Below are positions 26,759 to 35,953 of a DNA stretch of 64,000 nt, in pieces (position 1 is the first letter of the stretch; each line of letters opens with the position of its first letter). The notes under the pieces are model-generated. The model was not told the origin of the DNA and ran no database searches. It saw only the letters and a list, made by a program, of their open reading frames with translations. The position numbers and the translations under genes are program-made. Source of the stretch: Sphaerisporangium fuscum (lineage in GTDB: Bacteria > Actinomycetota > Actinomycetes > Streptosporangiales > Streptosporangiaceae). Location: NCBI RefSeq assembly GCF_018531465.1, contig NZ_JAHDTF010000005.1:124001-188000 (forward strand), written 5' to 3'.

Positions 26759-27628
26759 ATGAGGCGGTTACTACGACGGCACACCGAAGCGGAGATGGCC
26801 GGAGAGGTCGCGGCGGCCGCCGCGGTAGCCACTCCCCCCGCGGCCGAGCCGGACACCGCCGCGGCGGCGTTCTTCGACGTCGACAACACGATGATGCGCG
26901 GCGCCTCGATCTACCATTTCGCCCGGGGCCTCGCCTCCCGCGGCCTGTTCACCACCAAGGACCTGCTGAAGTTCGCCGTCGGGCAGGCGATCTTCCGCCT
27001 GCGCGGCAACGAGAACCCCGAGCACATCGCGCAGGCCAAGGAGACCGCCCTCGCCTTCGTCGCCGGTCTGAAGGTCGACGACGTCGTGCGCCTCGGCGAG
27101 GAGATCTACGACGAGGTCATGGCCGACCGCATCTGGGCCGGCACCCGCGCCCTCGCGCAGGCGCACCTCGACGCCGGGCAGCGCGTGTGGCTGGTCACCG
27201 CCACGCCGGTCGAGCTCTCCCGGGTGATCGCCCAGCGCCTCGGGCTCACCGGCGCCCTCGGCACCGTCGCCGAGACCGAGAACGGCGTCTACACCGGCCG
27301 TCTCGTCGGCGACCTGCTGCACGGCCCCGCCAAGGCCGAGGCCGTCAAGGCGCTGGCGCGGCGCGAAGGGCTCGACCTGTCCCGCTGCACGGCCTACAGC
27401 GACTCCGCCAACGACCTGCCCCTGCTCCAGCTCGTCGGCCACCCGTACGCCATCAACCCCGACAGCGAGCTGCTCGAACACGCCCGCAAGAACAAGTGGG
27501 AGACCCGCGACTTCCGCACCGGCCGGAAGGCCACCATGATCGGCCTCCCCATCGCCGCCGCCGCCGGCGCCCTGGCCGGCGGCGTCGCGGCCGCCATAGC
27601 CCTCCGCAAGCACTACCGCTCGATGTAG
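26759..27628 (+). CDS. HAD-IB family phosphatase with C-terminal membrane anchor
   Basis: A 289-residue HAD-IB hydrolase (SerB-like family). Motif I is [12 protein letters not shown] with Asp40 and Asp42; motif II is in [10 protein letters not shown]; motif IV is [11 protein letters not shown]. The C-terminal 35 residues ([20 protein letters not shown]) are hydrophobic and look like a membrane anchor. The substrate is unknown. In actinomycetes such genes are common near the rex-bldN region. GAGG precedes the ATG. Confidence 0.88.
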   Translation: MRRLLRRHTEAEMAGEVAAAAAVATPPAAEPDTAAAAFFDVDNTMMRGASIYHFARGLASRGLFTTKDLLKFAVGQAIFRLRGNENPEHIAQAKETALAFVAGLKVDDVVRLGEEIYDEVMADRIWAGTRALAQAHLDAGQRVWLVTATPVELSRVIAQRLGLTGALGTVAETENGVYTGRLVGDLLHGPAKAEAVKALARREGLDLSRCTAYSDSANDLPLLQLVGHPYAINPDSELLEHARKNKWETRDFRTGRKATMIGLPIAAAAGALAGGVAAAIALRKHYRSM

Positions 27629-27652
27629 CACGCCTCGCCGCGGCTCGGTGAT

Positions 27653-28552
27653 CTACCGTGCCGTACGGCTCGCGCCGATGCCCGCGATGGTCACCAGCAC
27701 GATGCCGGCCAGCTGGACGGGCGCCGGGACCTGACGGAGCAGCACGAGCCCGGCCAGCACCGCCAGCGCGGGCTCCAGGCACATCAGCACGCCGAACACC
27801 GCGCTGGGCAGCCGGCGCAGGGCGAGCAGCTCCAGGGTGTAGGGCAGCACCGGAACCAGCAGCGCGAGCACCGCGGACTGCCACAGGACCTGTGCCGAGA
27901 GGCCGGGAAGCGCCTGCGGCAGGCCGAACGCCGCCGTGGCCGCCGCGGCGGCGGGCATCGAGATCGCCAGGCCCTGGACGCCCGGCAGCCGTTCGCCCAC
28001 ACGTCGGGTGAGCAGGATGTAGGCGCCCCAGCAGACCGCCGCGCCGAGCGCCAGCGCCACTCCGGCCAGGTCGGCGTCCCCCTGCCAGGGGCGGGTGAGC
28101 GCCAGCACTCCGGTCAGCGCGAGCGCGGGCCACACCAGCCCCCACCGCCCGGCGCGCCGCAGCACGGCGACCGCCAGCGGGCCGAGGAACTCCAGGGCCG
28201 TCGCCATGGCGAGGGGGATGCGGGCGATGGACTCGACGAACAGCACGGTCAGCGCTCCGCTGACCGCGCCGAGCACGAGCGACCAGCCCAGGTCCGCCCG
28301 CGGCAGGGCCCAGACCCTCGGCCGGGCGACGATGGCGAACGCCACGGCGGCGAAGGTGAGCCTGATCCAGGCGCTGCCCGCCGGGCCGACGCTCGCGAAC
28401 AGGCCGGTGGAGGCCGCCGAGGCGATCTGGATGGATGTCATCGACCCCAACGCCATCGCGACGGCGCCCGTCCGGCCGCCTCGGGAGGAACCCGGCGGGC
28501 CGGCGATGGTGACATGTACCGCTGGAGAGGATGTGTCGGTCACGTCCACCAT
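27653..28552 (-). CDS. EamA/RhtA-family exporter
   Basis: A 299-residue drug/metabolite transporter superfamily permease with ten predicted helices in two EamA repeats (IPLAMATALEFLGPLAVAVL marks the first repeat, LPSAVFGVLMCLEPALAVLA the second). Family members of the RhtA type export amino acids such as threonine and homoserine. The gene is divergent from a LysR regulator with a 75-base gap containing a palindrome, suggesting that regulator controls export. Confidence 0.9.
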   Translation of the reverse strand: MVDVTDTSSPAVHVTIAGPPGSSRGGRTGAVAMALGSMTSIQIASAASTGLFASVGPAGSAWIRLTFAAVAFAIVARPRVWALPRADLGWSLVLGAVSGALTVLFVESIARIPLAMATALEFLGPLAVAVLRRAGRWGLVWPALALTGVLALTRPWQGDADLAGVALALGAAVCWGAYILLTRRVGERLPGVQGLAISMPAAAAATAAFGLPQALPGLSAQVLWQSAVLALLVPVLPYTLELLALRRLPSAVFGVLMCLEPALAVLAGLVLLRQVPAPVQLAGIVLVTIAGIGASRTAR

Positions 28553-28600
28553 GTCAGCGCGACCACACCGTCCACGTCCACCACGTAATCATGGACATGA

Positions 28601-28619
28601 TGTCCGCGGAACGCGGACA
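28601..28619. promoter_or_regulatory. perfect palindrome in the EamA/LysR divergent gap
   Basis: TGTCCGCGGAACGCGGACA has perfect 8-base arms around GAA and ends 8 bases before the LysR start. It is a good candidate operator for autorepression, although LysR sites usually have the T-N11-A form. Confidence 0.5.
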
Positions 28620-28627
28620 ATGCTCCC

Positions 28628-29524
28628 ATGGACACTCGCCTGCTGCGCGTACTGGTCGAGCTCGAACGGCGGGGCACCCTCCGCGCGGTCGCCGCCGCCA
28701 CCGGGTACGGCACCTCGGCCGTCTCCCAGCAACTGGCCGCGCTGGAGCGGGAGATGGGCACGGCGCTGGTCGAGCCCGCGGGACGGAAGGTGCGGCTGAC
28801 CCCGGCCGGGCGCAGGCTGGCCGAGCACGGCAGGCGGATCCTGGCGTCGGTGGCGGAGGCACGCGCCGCGCTCGACCCGCAGGGCGAGCCAGCCGGAGTG
28901 CTGCGCATCGCCGCCTACGCCGGGGCGATCTCCCACGACCTGCTGCCCGTCGCGCGCCAGCTGGCGCGCTCACACCCCGACCTGCGGCCGCACCTGCACG
29001 AGCACGAGCCCGACGAGGTGATGAGCCTGCTCGACGACGGCCTGGTCGACCTCGGTTTCGTCTACGACTACAACCTGGTGCCCTGGACGTGCGACGGCCC
29101 GTCGCTGCTGCTGTGCGAGACGCCGCTGGTGCTGGTCGTCCCCCGGAACGGGTCCGTGCCGGAGACGGCGGAGTTCCCCGCGGCGCTCGCCGCCTACGCC
29201 CGGTCTCCCTGGGTGCTCAACTCGCGTGGCAAGGCCGACGACGAGCTGGCGGCCAGGGTGTGCGCGCTGGCCGGCTTCGTCCCCGTCGTGGCGCACCGAG
29301 CCGACAGCCTGGAGTTGGTGCTGGACATCGTCGCGGCCGAGCTCGGCGTCGCGCTGGTGCCCGAGTTCGCCGCCGACCGCGACGACGTCGCCGCCGTCCC
29401 GCTCCGGGGACTCGATCTGCGGCGCCGCATGTACGCGGTGACCCGGCCGGGCGGCTGGAACCGGGCGGGCGTACGGCTGGTGGTGGACCTCGTCGCCGGC
29501 CACGCGACCGGCGAGGCCTGCTAG
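28628..29524 (+). CDS. LysR-family regulator, divergent to an EamA exporter
   Basis: A 298-residue LysR protein. Helix-turn-helix: AVAAATGYGTSAVSQQLAAL (residues about 20-39); the ligand-binding domain runs from about residue 90 to the end. The divergent arrangement suggests control of the exporter at 27653-28552, by analogy with ArgP-type and similar pairs. Its TAG stop shares the palindrome CTAG (29521-29524) with the TAG stop of the convergent acyltransferase gene, so the two genes abut exactly. Confidence 0.91.
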   Translation: MDTRLLRVLVELERRGTLRAVAAATGYGTSAVSQQLAALEREMGTALVEPAGRKVRLTPAGRRLAEHGRRILASVAEARAALDPQGEPAGVLRIAAYAGAISHDLLPVARQLARSHPDLRPHLHEHEPDEVMSLLDDGLVDLGFVYDYNLVPWTCDGPSLLLCETPLVLVVPRNGSVPETAEFPAALAAYARSPWVLNSRGKADDELAARVCALAGFVPVVAHRADSLELVLDIVAAELGVALVPEFAADRDDVAAVPLRGLDLRRRMYAVTRPGGWNRAGVRLVVDLVAGHATGEAC

Positions 29525-30474
29525 AAGAACGGCGGGAAGGCGTGACCGCGGTGGAGGCGGAGCCGGTTGAGCTGCTGCTGGACGAGCTCACGCACCTGGT
29601 CGGTGAGGTTGAAGACCAGCATCGGGTCGTCGGCCTCCTCCGGGTCGTACTCGTCGGTGCGCACCGGCTCACCGAACTGGATCATCCACTTCGAGGGCAG
29701 CGGGATCAGGCCGAGCGGCCCGAGCCACGGGAACAGCGGCGTGATCGGGATGTACGGCACGCCGAGCAGGCGCGCCAGCGAGCGAAGGTCACCGATCTTG
29801 GGGTAGATCTCCTCGGCCCCCACGATGGAGCACGGGATGATGGGCACCTGGGCCCGGATCGCCGAGGCCACGAACCCGCCCCGGCCGAACCTCTGCAACT
29901 TGTAGCGGTCGGAGAACGGCTTGCCCACGCCCTTGAAGCCCTCGGGGAAGACCCCCACCAGCTCGCCCTTGCGCATCAGCCGGTCGGCGTCCTCCGGGCA
30001 GGCGAGCGTGTGGCCGGACTTGCGCGACAGGTGGCCGAGCACGGGAAGCTTGTAGACCAGGTCGGCGCCCAGCAGCCGGAGCGGGCGGTGGGCGGGATGG
30101 TCGTCGTGCAGCGCCACCTGGAGCATCAGCGCGTCGACCGGCACGGTGCCGGAGTGGTTGGCGACGACCAGCGCGCCGCCCTCTTCGGGCACGTGCGGCA
30201 GGCCGAAGGTCTCGACGCGGAACCAATGGCGGTACAGCGGCCGGATCAGCTCCAGCAGCACCTTGTCGTTGAGCTCCGGGTCGAACCCGAACTCGTCGAC
30301 TTCGTACTCCCCGGCCAGCCGGCGGCGCAGGAACGCGAGCAGCTCGGTCACGCGATCTTCGACGGCGGCGGCCCTCTCCTCGCCGGTGTGACGGCGCGCG
30401 GAGGTGATGGGGATCACCCGGGCGTCCTCGTGCTCCTCGCCACGGAAGTCGTGCGATTCGTCTCTCTGCTTCAC
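29521..30474 (-). CDS. lysophospholipid acyltransferase family protein
   Basis: A 317-residue PlsC-like acyltransferase. The first motif reads VVANHSGTVPVDALML, an H-x6-D form rather than the canonical H-x4-D; the later motif GVFPEGFKG is standard. The first 85 residues are a charged extension (VTELLAFLRRRLAGEYEVDE). It probably acylates glycerolipids at the inner membrane face; the substrate is unproven. It overlaps the upstream epimerase-like gene by four bases, so they form an operon. Confidence 0.88.
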   Translation of the reverse strand: MKQRDESHDFRGEEHEDARVIPITSARRHTGEERAAAVEDRVTELLAFLRRRLAGEYEVDEFGFDPELNDKVLLELIRPLYRHWFRVETFGLPHVPEEGGALVVANHSGTVPVDALMLQVALHDDHPAHRPLRLLGADLVYKLPVLGHLSRKSGHTLACPEDADRLMRKGELVGVFPEGFKGVGKPFSDRYKLQRFGRGGFVASAIRAQVPIIPCSIVGAEEIYPKIGDLRSLARLLGVPYIPITPLFPWLGPLGLIPLPSKWMIQFGEPVRTDEYDPEEADDPMLVFNLTDQVRELVQQQLNRLRLHRGHAFPPFF

Positions 30475-31511
30475 CGTTTCCCGCCCTCAGCCAGCACCGT
30501 GGTGATCCAGTCGATCACAGTGAGTGGCGTAGCGGCAAACAGGCCACGCGAGCGGAGGAAATCGTCGTACGCCTCCGCGGTGGTGTACTTGGGCCGCCAG
30601 TCGAGCTCGGCCGCGAGCCTGGCGGCGTCGACGGCCCGCCCGTAGCTGAGCAGCGCGAGCTGCTCGGGGGAGAAGTCGACCCGGCCGACGCCGCGGGCGA
30701 GGTCGCCGATCAGGCGGAATGCCGTGGAGGGCACCGGCACGGTGGGACGGCCGGTGCGGCGCACGCACTGCGACAGGAGCATGACGCCCTCACCTCCGAC
30801 GTTGAACGTGCCGGGGTGGTCCTCGACCGCCATGCGCCGCAGCACCTCGACGCCGTCGTCCTCGTGGACGAACTGCAGGCGCGGGTCGAAGCCGAGCACG
30901 GTCGGCACCACGGGCTGGGTGAAGTAACGCGTCAGCGGCGAGTCGACACCCGGCCCCATGAAGTTGGTGAAGCGCAGGGTCGAGACCGTGACGTCGGGGC
31001 GGCGACGTGCGAACCCCCGCACGTACGCCTCGACCTCGGTGGCGTCCTTGGCGTAGCCGTGACTCGGCGGCTCCGCCGGCTCGACGTCCTCGGTGAAGAC
31101 CGCCGGGTCGTGCGACGAGGAGCCGTACACGGCGGTCGTCGAGCGGACGACCACCCTGCGCACCGTGGCGGACCGCTGGCACGCGGCCAGCAGCTGCAGG
31201 GTGCCGATGACGTTGTGCTCTTTCATCGAGGACCGGCCCGCGTTCCTGGAGGGAGCGCTGACCAGGCTCACGTGCACGACCGTGTCGATGTCGGCGGCGG
31301 CGATCACCTGCGCGATGTCCGGGCTGCGCAGATCAACCCGGACGAACTCGGTACGGCCCAGCGCGACGCCGCCGCCGCCTCGCGCGAGCGATGGCGGCGG
31401 CACGGTGTCCACTCCGATGACCCGGTCGATGTCCGGATCGGCTGCGAGAACGCTCGCCACTCGGGCGCCGACGTGCCGGGAGACCCCGGTGACGAGCACG
31501 GTGTGGGTCAT
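30471..31511 (-). CDS. NAD-dependent epimerase/dehydratase-like protein
   Basis: A 346-residue extended SDR-type protein. The nucleotide motif is TGVSRHVGARVASVLAAD (glycine spacing of the GxxGxxG type, slightly relaxed). The catalytic region reads PSHGYAKDATEVEAYVRG, where the lysine is two residues after the tyrosine instead of four. The protein may thus bind NAD without classical epimerase chemistry. It is cotranscribed with the acyltransferase; the pair is common in actinomycetes and may act in envelope lipid synthesis (inference). Confidence 0.82.
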   Translation of the reverse strand: MTHTVLVTGVSRHVGARVASVLAADPDIDRVIGVDTVPPPSLARGGGGVALGRTEFVRVDLRSPDIAQVIAAADIDTVVHVSLVSAPSRNAGRSSMKEHNVIGTLQLLAACQRSATVRRVVVRSTTAVYGSSSHDPAVFTEDVEPAEPPSHGYAKDATEVEAYVRGFARRRPDVTVSTLRFTNFMGPGVDSPLTRYFTQPVVPTVLGFDPRLQFVHEDDGVEVLRRMAVEDHPGTFNVGGEGVMLLSQCVRRTGRPTVPVPSTAFRLIGDLARGVGRVDFSPEQLALLSYGRAVDAARLAAELDWRPKYTTAEAYDDFLRSRGLFAATPLTVIDWITTVLAEGGKR

Positions 31512-31620
31512 CGGCGCCTCGCAGGATCACATGTCGTGGGTCGCGCGCTTGCTCAGGTGCTCACCGGGCGAAAGATCCCTACACCTGGCCCGGCCGCTCT
31601 GCGTCGTCGGTCCGCGCTGC

Positions 31621-31719
31621 TTACTTCTTGTTACGCCGCTGGATACGGGTCTTCTTGAGAAGCTTGCGGTGCTTCTTCTTGGCCATGCGCTTACGACGCT
31701 TCTTGATCACAGAGCCCAC
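31621..31719 (-). CDS. small ribosomal subunit protein bS22 (AURKAIP1/COX24 domain)
   Basis: A 32-residue, extremely basic protein (11 Lys and 7 Arg) beginning [20 protein letters not shown] and ending QRRNKK. This is the actinobacterial bS22 peptide, which in mycobacterial ribosome structures sits at the decoding region of the 30S subunit. The GTG start at 31717-31719 follows GGGGG. It is too short for routine gene calling. It lies on the same strand as the excisionase-like HTH gene upstream. Confidence 0.9.
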   Translation of the reverse strand: MGSVIKKRRKRMAKKKHRKLLKKTRIQRRNKK

Positions 31720-32036
31720 GGGACCCCCAGGTGAAGGTAGGTTTGTCAAAACGGCGTGTGCCCTCGCGACGAGACGCGCCCTGCGCTCAGCCCTTGGACG
31801 CACCGCAGCTGCGGCACGCCGAGGGCTCGCACCGGCGCCTCGCCAGGAAGCACACCGATTCAACAGCCTACCGGCGATTCACGGTCGATCGCTCCCCCGG
31901 GGGGATCCCGCGTGGCCCACCGACGGGTGTCGCCCCCTGACCGGCCACGACGCGAGCGAAGGCACCCGCTTCGTCTCCGGCCGGGGCCGCACCCTGACAT
32001 GCCATGCGTTCGTCAGGTGATGTGCTACTGCTGCCT
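31720..32036. other. intergenic stretch between bS22 and HTH genes
   Basis: About 317 bases without a supported gene. It contains the 12-base palindrome CCGCAGCTGCGG (31803-31814) and presumably the bS22 promoter on the minus strand. I see no hairpin with a T run and no conserved RNA. Confidence 0.4.
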
Positions 32037-32240
32037 TCAACCCGCTTCGATGAACGCATCCCTCAGGTAGTCGTGCACCGCCTGCTCAGGCACCCTGAAG
32101 GATCGCCCGACCCGGATGGCCGGTAACTCACCTGAGTGGACCAGCCGGTACACCGTCATCTTGGACACCCGCATGACGGTGGCGACCTCCGCCACCGTCA
32201 GGAACTTCACCTCGCTGAGAGGTCTTTCGCCTGCACCCAT
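32037..32240 (-). CDS. excisionase/BldC-like helix-turn-helix protein
   Basis: A 67-residue DNA-binding protein of the MerR-like excisionase family. Core: KFLTVAEVATVMRVSKMTVY and LVHSGELPAIRVGRSFRVPE. This sequence type is strongly conserved next to bS22 in actinomycetes and is chromosomal, not phage-borne. Its target is unknown. The ATG at 32238-32240 follows GGAAGAGG; the longer frame adds only a basic tail. It resembles bldC at 6856-7077 in size and fold. Confidence 0.9.
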   Translation of the reverse strand: MGAGERPLSEVKFLTVAEVATVMRVSKMTVYRLVHSGELPAIRVGRSFRVPEQAVHDYLRDAFIEAG

Positions 32241-32561
32241 CGGACGCCTCTTCCGCACGTGTTTCCGGGTTATCCCCACTGGTGCCATTGCTCACGCACG
32301 TGTACTGCTGTCAGCGTAGAACGCGTCTCCGATCGCGCAAACCCCCTATTCCACCAGTCCACGGAGACCCACGCCACCGGAATGGCGAAAATCGCTGGCC
32401 AGCAGCCACACGGAACCCTGGTCTCGATCTTGAACACGGTCCAATCGTGTCCCATTAGAGTCGCCCGGGATCACAAAAAAGTTGGCAAACGGTCGATGCG
32501 CCGGGGCTAACGCGCGGGCGAAAGGACGGTTAGGGGCGGCCCGGATCGCGTACCACCCGTC
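32241..32561. other. intergenic stretch upstream of the HTH gene
   Basis: About 320 bases with no gene I can support. The part around 32280-32500 is less GC-rich than its neighbours (for example GGATCACAAAAAAGTTGGCA near 32468). It should contain the promoter of the HTH gene and the 3' region of the phosphatase-like gene. No convincing hairpin was seen. Confidence 0.4.
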
Positions 32562-33359
32562 TCAGAGGCCACTCGCGATGCGGGAGATCAGGTAGCGGTT
32601 CATCGGTTCGTAGTGCCGCGGCAACACATTGTCGTCGAGGGGGACGGACACCGCGATCTTGCCCTCGGCCTCGCCGACGAACAGCCCGGGGTCGTTGCTG
32701 TCGGCGAACCCGACGGTCTCGATCCCGGCCTCGCCCGCCGCGCCGGCCCATCCGTGATCGCCGATCACCAGGTCGGGCCGGCCGTCGCCGAGCTCGGCGA
32801 GCATCGCCTGCATGGGCGCCGGGTCGTGGGTGTGCACCAGCGCGCCGCCGTCGTCCAGCATCGCGACGTCGTCGAGGTAGCGGATGCGTCGCTTGCGGCC
32901 GAGTCCGGCGCTGGCGAACGAACGGGTCTCGCTCGGAGTCAGCAGCTCGGCGCCGCGCTCCCGCGCGAGGCGCGCCAGGGCCAGGTGTGTGGTGAGGAGG
33001 CCGGTGGGGTGGCCGGTGGCGACCAGGACGCGCGGGTTGTCGCGCTTGAGCACGGCCGCGATCCGGTCCCCCATCGCGTCGAGCGCGTCGAGCGTGCGCT
33101 CGGGGTCGATCGTGTCCTGCCCGTACCGGTGCTCCGGGTCGGCGACGACGCCGGCGGACTTGGCCATCAGGGAAAGGATGTCCCGGTAGGTCCACTCGCC
33201 CTGGAGGGTGAGGCCGAACATGTAATGAGGGTCACGGTTGGCCAGTGAACGGTAGTGGTCGAGGTTGTTCTCCCGGCTGGTCGCCACGTCTCCTGCGATC
33301 TTCGCCCGGATGAGGTGGTCTTTCAGCTCTTCCCGCGAAGGTGCAGTCGCGGTTTCCAT
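32562..33359 (-). CDS. conserved protein, phosphatase-like in actinomycete annotations
   Basis: A 265-residue soluble protein. I recognise it as a conserved actinomycete family usually labelled phosphatase, but I cannot point to a standard phosphatase motif. Visible conserved segments include RENNLDHYRSLANRDPHYMF near the N-terminus, VLVATGHPTGLLTTHLALA in the middle and DLVIGDHGWAGAAGEAGI towards the end; the His/Asp content of these would fit metal binding. GGAG precedes the ATG. It is downstream of acuC on the same strand with a 76-base gap. Confidence 0.7.
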   Translation of the reverse strand: METATAPSREELKDHLIRAKIAGDVATSRENNLDHYRSLANRDPHYMFGLTLQGEWTYRDILSLMAKSAGVVADPEHRYGQDTIDPERTLDALDAMGDRIAAVLKRDNPRVLVATGHPTGLLTTHLALARLARERGAELLTPSETRSFASAGLGRKRRIRYLDDVAMLDDGGALVHTHDPAPMQAMLAELGDGRPDLVIGDHGWAGAAGEAGIETVGFADSNDPGLFVGEAEGKIAVSVPLDDNVLPRHYEPMNRYLISRIASGL

Positions 33360-33435
33360 CGTTCACTCCGTCCACTAGACAGGTCGTCTGCGACCTTGTA
33401 TCTCCGGGGGCCCGCGGCCGTCGCGGCCGGGCCGA

Positions 33436-34599
33436 TCAGGGCTGAGGATCGAGGCCGTGGAAGGGGAAGACCGCCCTCCGCGTCGCCATGATCGCTCGGT
33501 CGATGGGGTCCCCGGGGTCGTAACCGTCGGAGAAATCCCGAAATTCCGGCGTACGACCATCTGTCATCGTCAGTGGCGCGATCTCCCCCGTTCGCCGCGC
33601 CGCGAAGTCGCGCCAGCTCTGCGGCGTGGGCGTGGCCGGCTCGACGGGGTCGCCCGCGGCCTCGGCGATCAGGTGGGTCCACGCCCTCGGCACCACCTGC
33701 ACCAGCTCGTAGCCCCCTCCGCCCGTGGCCATCCACCGGCCGCCCGCGGTCTCGTGGGCGAGGTCGTGCAGCGCGGCGTACGCCTGCCGCTGCCCGTCGA
33801 CACTCAGCATGAGGTGGGCCAGCGGGTCGAGGGCGTGGCTGTCGCAGCCGTGCTGGGTGACGAGCACCTCGGGCGCGAACTCCCGCAACAGCGGCGGCAC
33901 CACCGCGTGGAAGGCCCGCAGCCACCCCGTGTCGCCGCACCCCGCCGGGAGGGCGACGTTGACGGCCGTGCCGTCCGCGCCCGTCTCGCCGGGGAACCCG
34001 GTGCCGGGGAACAGCGTGCGCGGGCTCTCGTGCAGGCTGATCGTCAGCACCCTCGGGTCGTCGTAGAACATCGCCTGCACACCGTCGCCGTGGTGCACGT
34101 CGACGTCGACGTACGCGATGCGCCGTGCCCCCTGCGAGAGCATCCAGGCGATGCCGAGGGCCGGGTCGTTGTAGACGCAGAAGCCGCTGGCCACCCCCGG
34201 CATGGCGTGGTGGAGCCCGCCCGCGACGTTCAGCGCGTGCTCGGCCTCTCCGGTCCAGACGGCGCGCGCGGCGGCGAGCGAGGCGCCCGCGACCAGCGCG
34301 GATGCCTCGTGCACCCCGGCGAAGGCCGGATTGTCGGCCGTACCCAGACCACAGGACAGGTCGGGACGGCCGGCGACCGACACCCGCTTGACGGCCTCGA
34401 TGTAGTCGCGCCGGTGCACCATCGCCAGCTCGTCGTCGGTGGCCGGAGCGCAGCCCGCGATCTCCACCTTGTCGAGGACGCCGAGGTCACGGGCGAGCGC
34501 CATGGTCAGCTCGACCCTGACGGGTGCGAGGGGATGACCTGGGCCGAAGTCATAGGAGATCAGCTCGTCGTCCCATACAACCCGTACGGACCGGCTCAC
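33436..34599 (-). CDS. acuC: AcuC-type histone-deacetylase-fold deacetylase
   Basis: A 387-residue zinc deacetylase. The metal site is DVDVHHGDGVQAMFY; the catalytic histidine pair region is GGLHHAMPGVASGFCVYND; a later conserved segment is MATGGGGYELVQVVPRAW. Bacterial AcuC removes acetyl groups from acetyl-CoA synthetase, activating it; the substrate here is inferred. The GTG at 34597-34599 follows AGGTGAAGG. The upstream ATG extends 18 residues without a better ribosome site. Confidence 0.93.
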   Translation of the reverse strand: MSRSVRVVWDDELISYDFGPGHPLAPVRVELTMALARDLGVLDKVEIAGCAPATDDELAMVHRRDYIEAVKRVSVAGRPDLSCGLGTADNPAFAGVHEASALVAGASLAAARAVWTGEAEHALNVAGGLHHAMPGVASGFCVYNDPALGIAWMLSQGARRIAYVDVDVHHGDGVQAMFYDDPRVLTISLHESPRTLFPGTGFPGETGADGTAVNVALPAGCGDTGWLRAFHAVVPPLLREFAPEVLVTQHGCDSHALDPLAHLMLSVDGQRQAYAALHDLAHETAGGRWMATGGGGYELVQVVPRAWTHLIAEAAGDPVEPATPTPQSWRDFAARRTGEIAPLTMTDGRTPEFRDFSDGYDPGDPIDRAIMATRRAVFPFHGLDPQP

Positions 34600-34768
34600 G
34601 CCTTCACCTGCCCCACGACGGTTCGGCCGCACCGAAGCCTCGGCCGTGCACAACGCGCGATCACCGGTTCACCGCGCACCCATGAATCGACCGTACCGCA
34701 CCCTCCCGGATCCCCCACAGACCGCCCATCCCCTCCTGCGCCGGGTTTCCGTGGGGCGGCGGCGGGCT

Positions 34769-35953
34769 CTACTCGGCGCGCAGGGCGATGACGGGGTCGA
34801 GGCGGGCGGCGCGGCGCGCCGGGGCCACCCCGAAGAAGACGCCCACGCCGGCCGACACGCCGAAGGCGAGGACGACGGACCACCACGTGATCGCCGCCGG
34901 CACCGGCGACAGCGCCTGGATCAGCAGCGAACCGCCCACCCCGATCAGGATGCCGATCACGCCGCCGATCGTGGTGAGAAGCACGGCCTCGATGAGGAAC
35001 TGCCCGAGGACGTCCCGCTGCCGGGCCCCGAGCGCCTTGCGCAGCCCGATCTCCCGGGTGCGCTCCCGGACGCTGACCAGCATGATGTTGGACACGCCGA
35101 CGCCGCCGACCAGCAGCGAGATGCCCGCGATGGCGGCGAGGACCCCGGTCAGCATGCTGAGCACCGTTCCGATGGTGCCGAGAAGCTGGGTCTGGGTCAC
35201 GGCGCTGAACCGCTCCCCCGGATACCTCCCGCTCAGCCCCGTCACCACCCGCTGCCGCAGCGGCTCGATCTCGTCCGGGCCGGACGCCCCCACCGCGATG
35301 CCGTTGATCCGTGACAGGCCGATCAGGCGCTGCGCCGTCGTGACGGGCACGTGCACCTCCTGGTCGCGTGCCACGCCGAACGTCGATCCCAGCGGCTCGT
35401 ACAGGCCGACGACACGGAACCGCACCCCCGAGATCGTCACCTGGCGGCCGATCGGGTCGACGTCGCCGAACAGCTTCGCCCCGACCTCCGAGCCGAGGAC
35501 CGCCACCCGCCGCCGCGTCTCCACGTCGGTCGCGCTGAGGTACCTGCCCCGGCGCAGCGGCCGCTCGAAGATGTTCGGCAGGTTCTCGTCGGTGCCGGTG
35601 AGCGTGGCGAAGACCTCCGTACGACCGACCCGCACCGATTCGCCGGAACTGACGGCCACCGTCACCTTCGCCGGATCACCGACCAGGCGGCGGACGAACG
35701 CGACGTCCGCGAGGGTGAGACGGCTCTGCGTGGGCGCGGCCCCGAGCCCCACCTGGCCGGGGACCACCAGGATGATGTTGCTCCCCAGCCCGGCGATCTC
35801 CTTCTCCACCGCCTGCTTGGCCCCGGTGCCGATCGCGACGAGGATCACCACCGCCGACACGCCGATCACGACGCCGAACATGGTGAGCGCGCTGCGCAAC
35901 CGGTTCGCGCGCAGCGCCTCCAGCGCCATCCGCAACGCCTCGGCCGTCCTCAC
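34769..35953 (-). CDS. MacB-like ABC transporter permease
   Basis: A 394-residue permease with a first helix near residues 20-42 (SALTMFGVVIGVSAVVILVA), a periplasmic-type MacB_PCD domain to about residue 260, and a C-terminal FtsX domain with three helices. The motif RTREIGLRKALGARQRDVL is typical. It is encoded immediately after its ATPase (4-base overlap) and a HlyD-like lipoprotein, a tripartite MacAB-type set lacking TolC, as expected for a Gram-positive. Substrate unknown; peptide or antibiotic export is usual. Confidence 0.93.
   Translation of the reverse strand: MRTAEALRMALEALRANRLRSALTMFGVVIGVSAVVILVAIGTGAKQAVEKEIAGLGSNIILVVPGQVGLGAAPTQSRLTLADVAFVRRLVGDPAKVTVAVSSGESVRVGRTEVFATLTGTDENLPNIFERPLRRGRYLSATDVETRRRVAVLGSEVGAKLFGDVDPIGRQVTISGVRFRVVGLYEPLGSTFGVARDQEVHVPVTTAQRLIGLSRINGIAVGASGPDEIEPLRQRVVTGLSGRYPGERFSAVTQTQLLGTIGTVLSMLTGVLAAIAGISLLVGGVGVSNIMLVSVRERTREIGLRKALGARQRDVLGQFLIEAVLLTTIGGVIGILIGVGGSLLIQALSPVPAAITWWSVVLAFGVSAGVGVFFGVAPARRAARLDPVIALRAE

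Noticed and set aside
32037..32240. A phage or plasmid excisionase and integration site
   Set aside because: Despite excisionase-like fold there is no integrase, attachment repeat or other phage gene nearby, and the gene is a conserved chromosomal neighbour of bS22.
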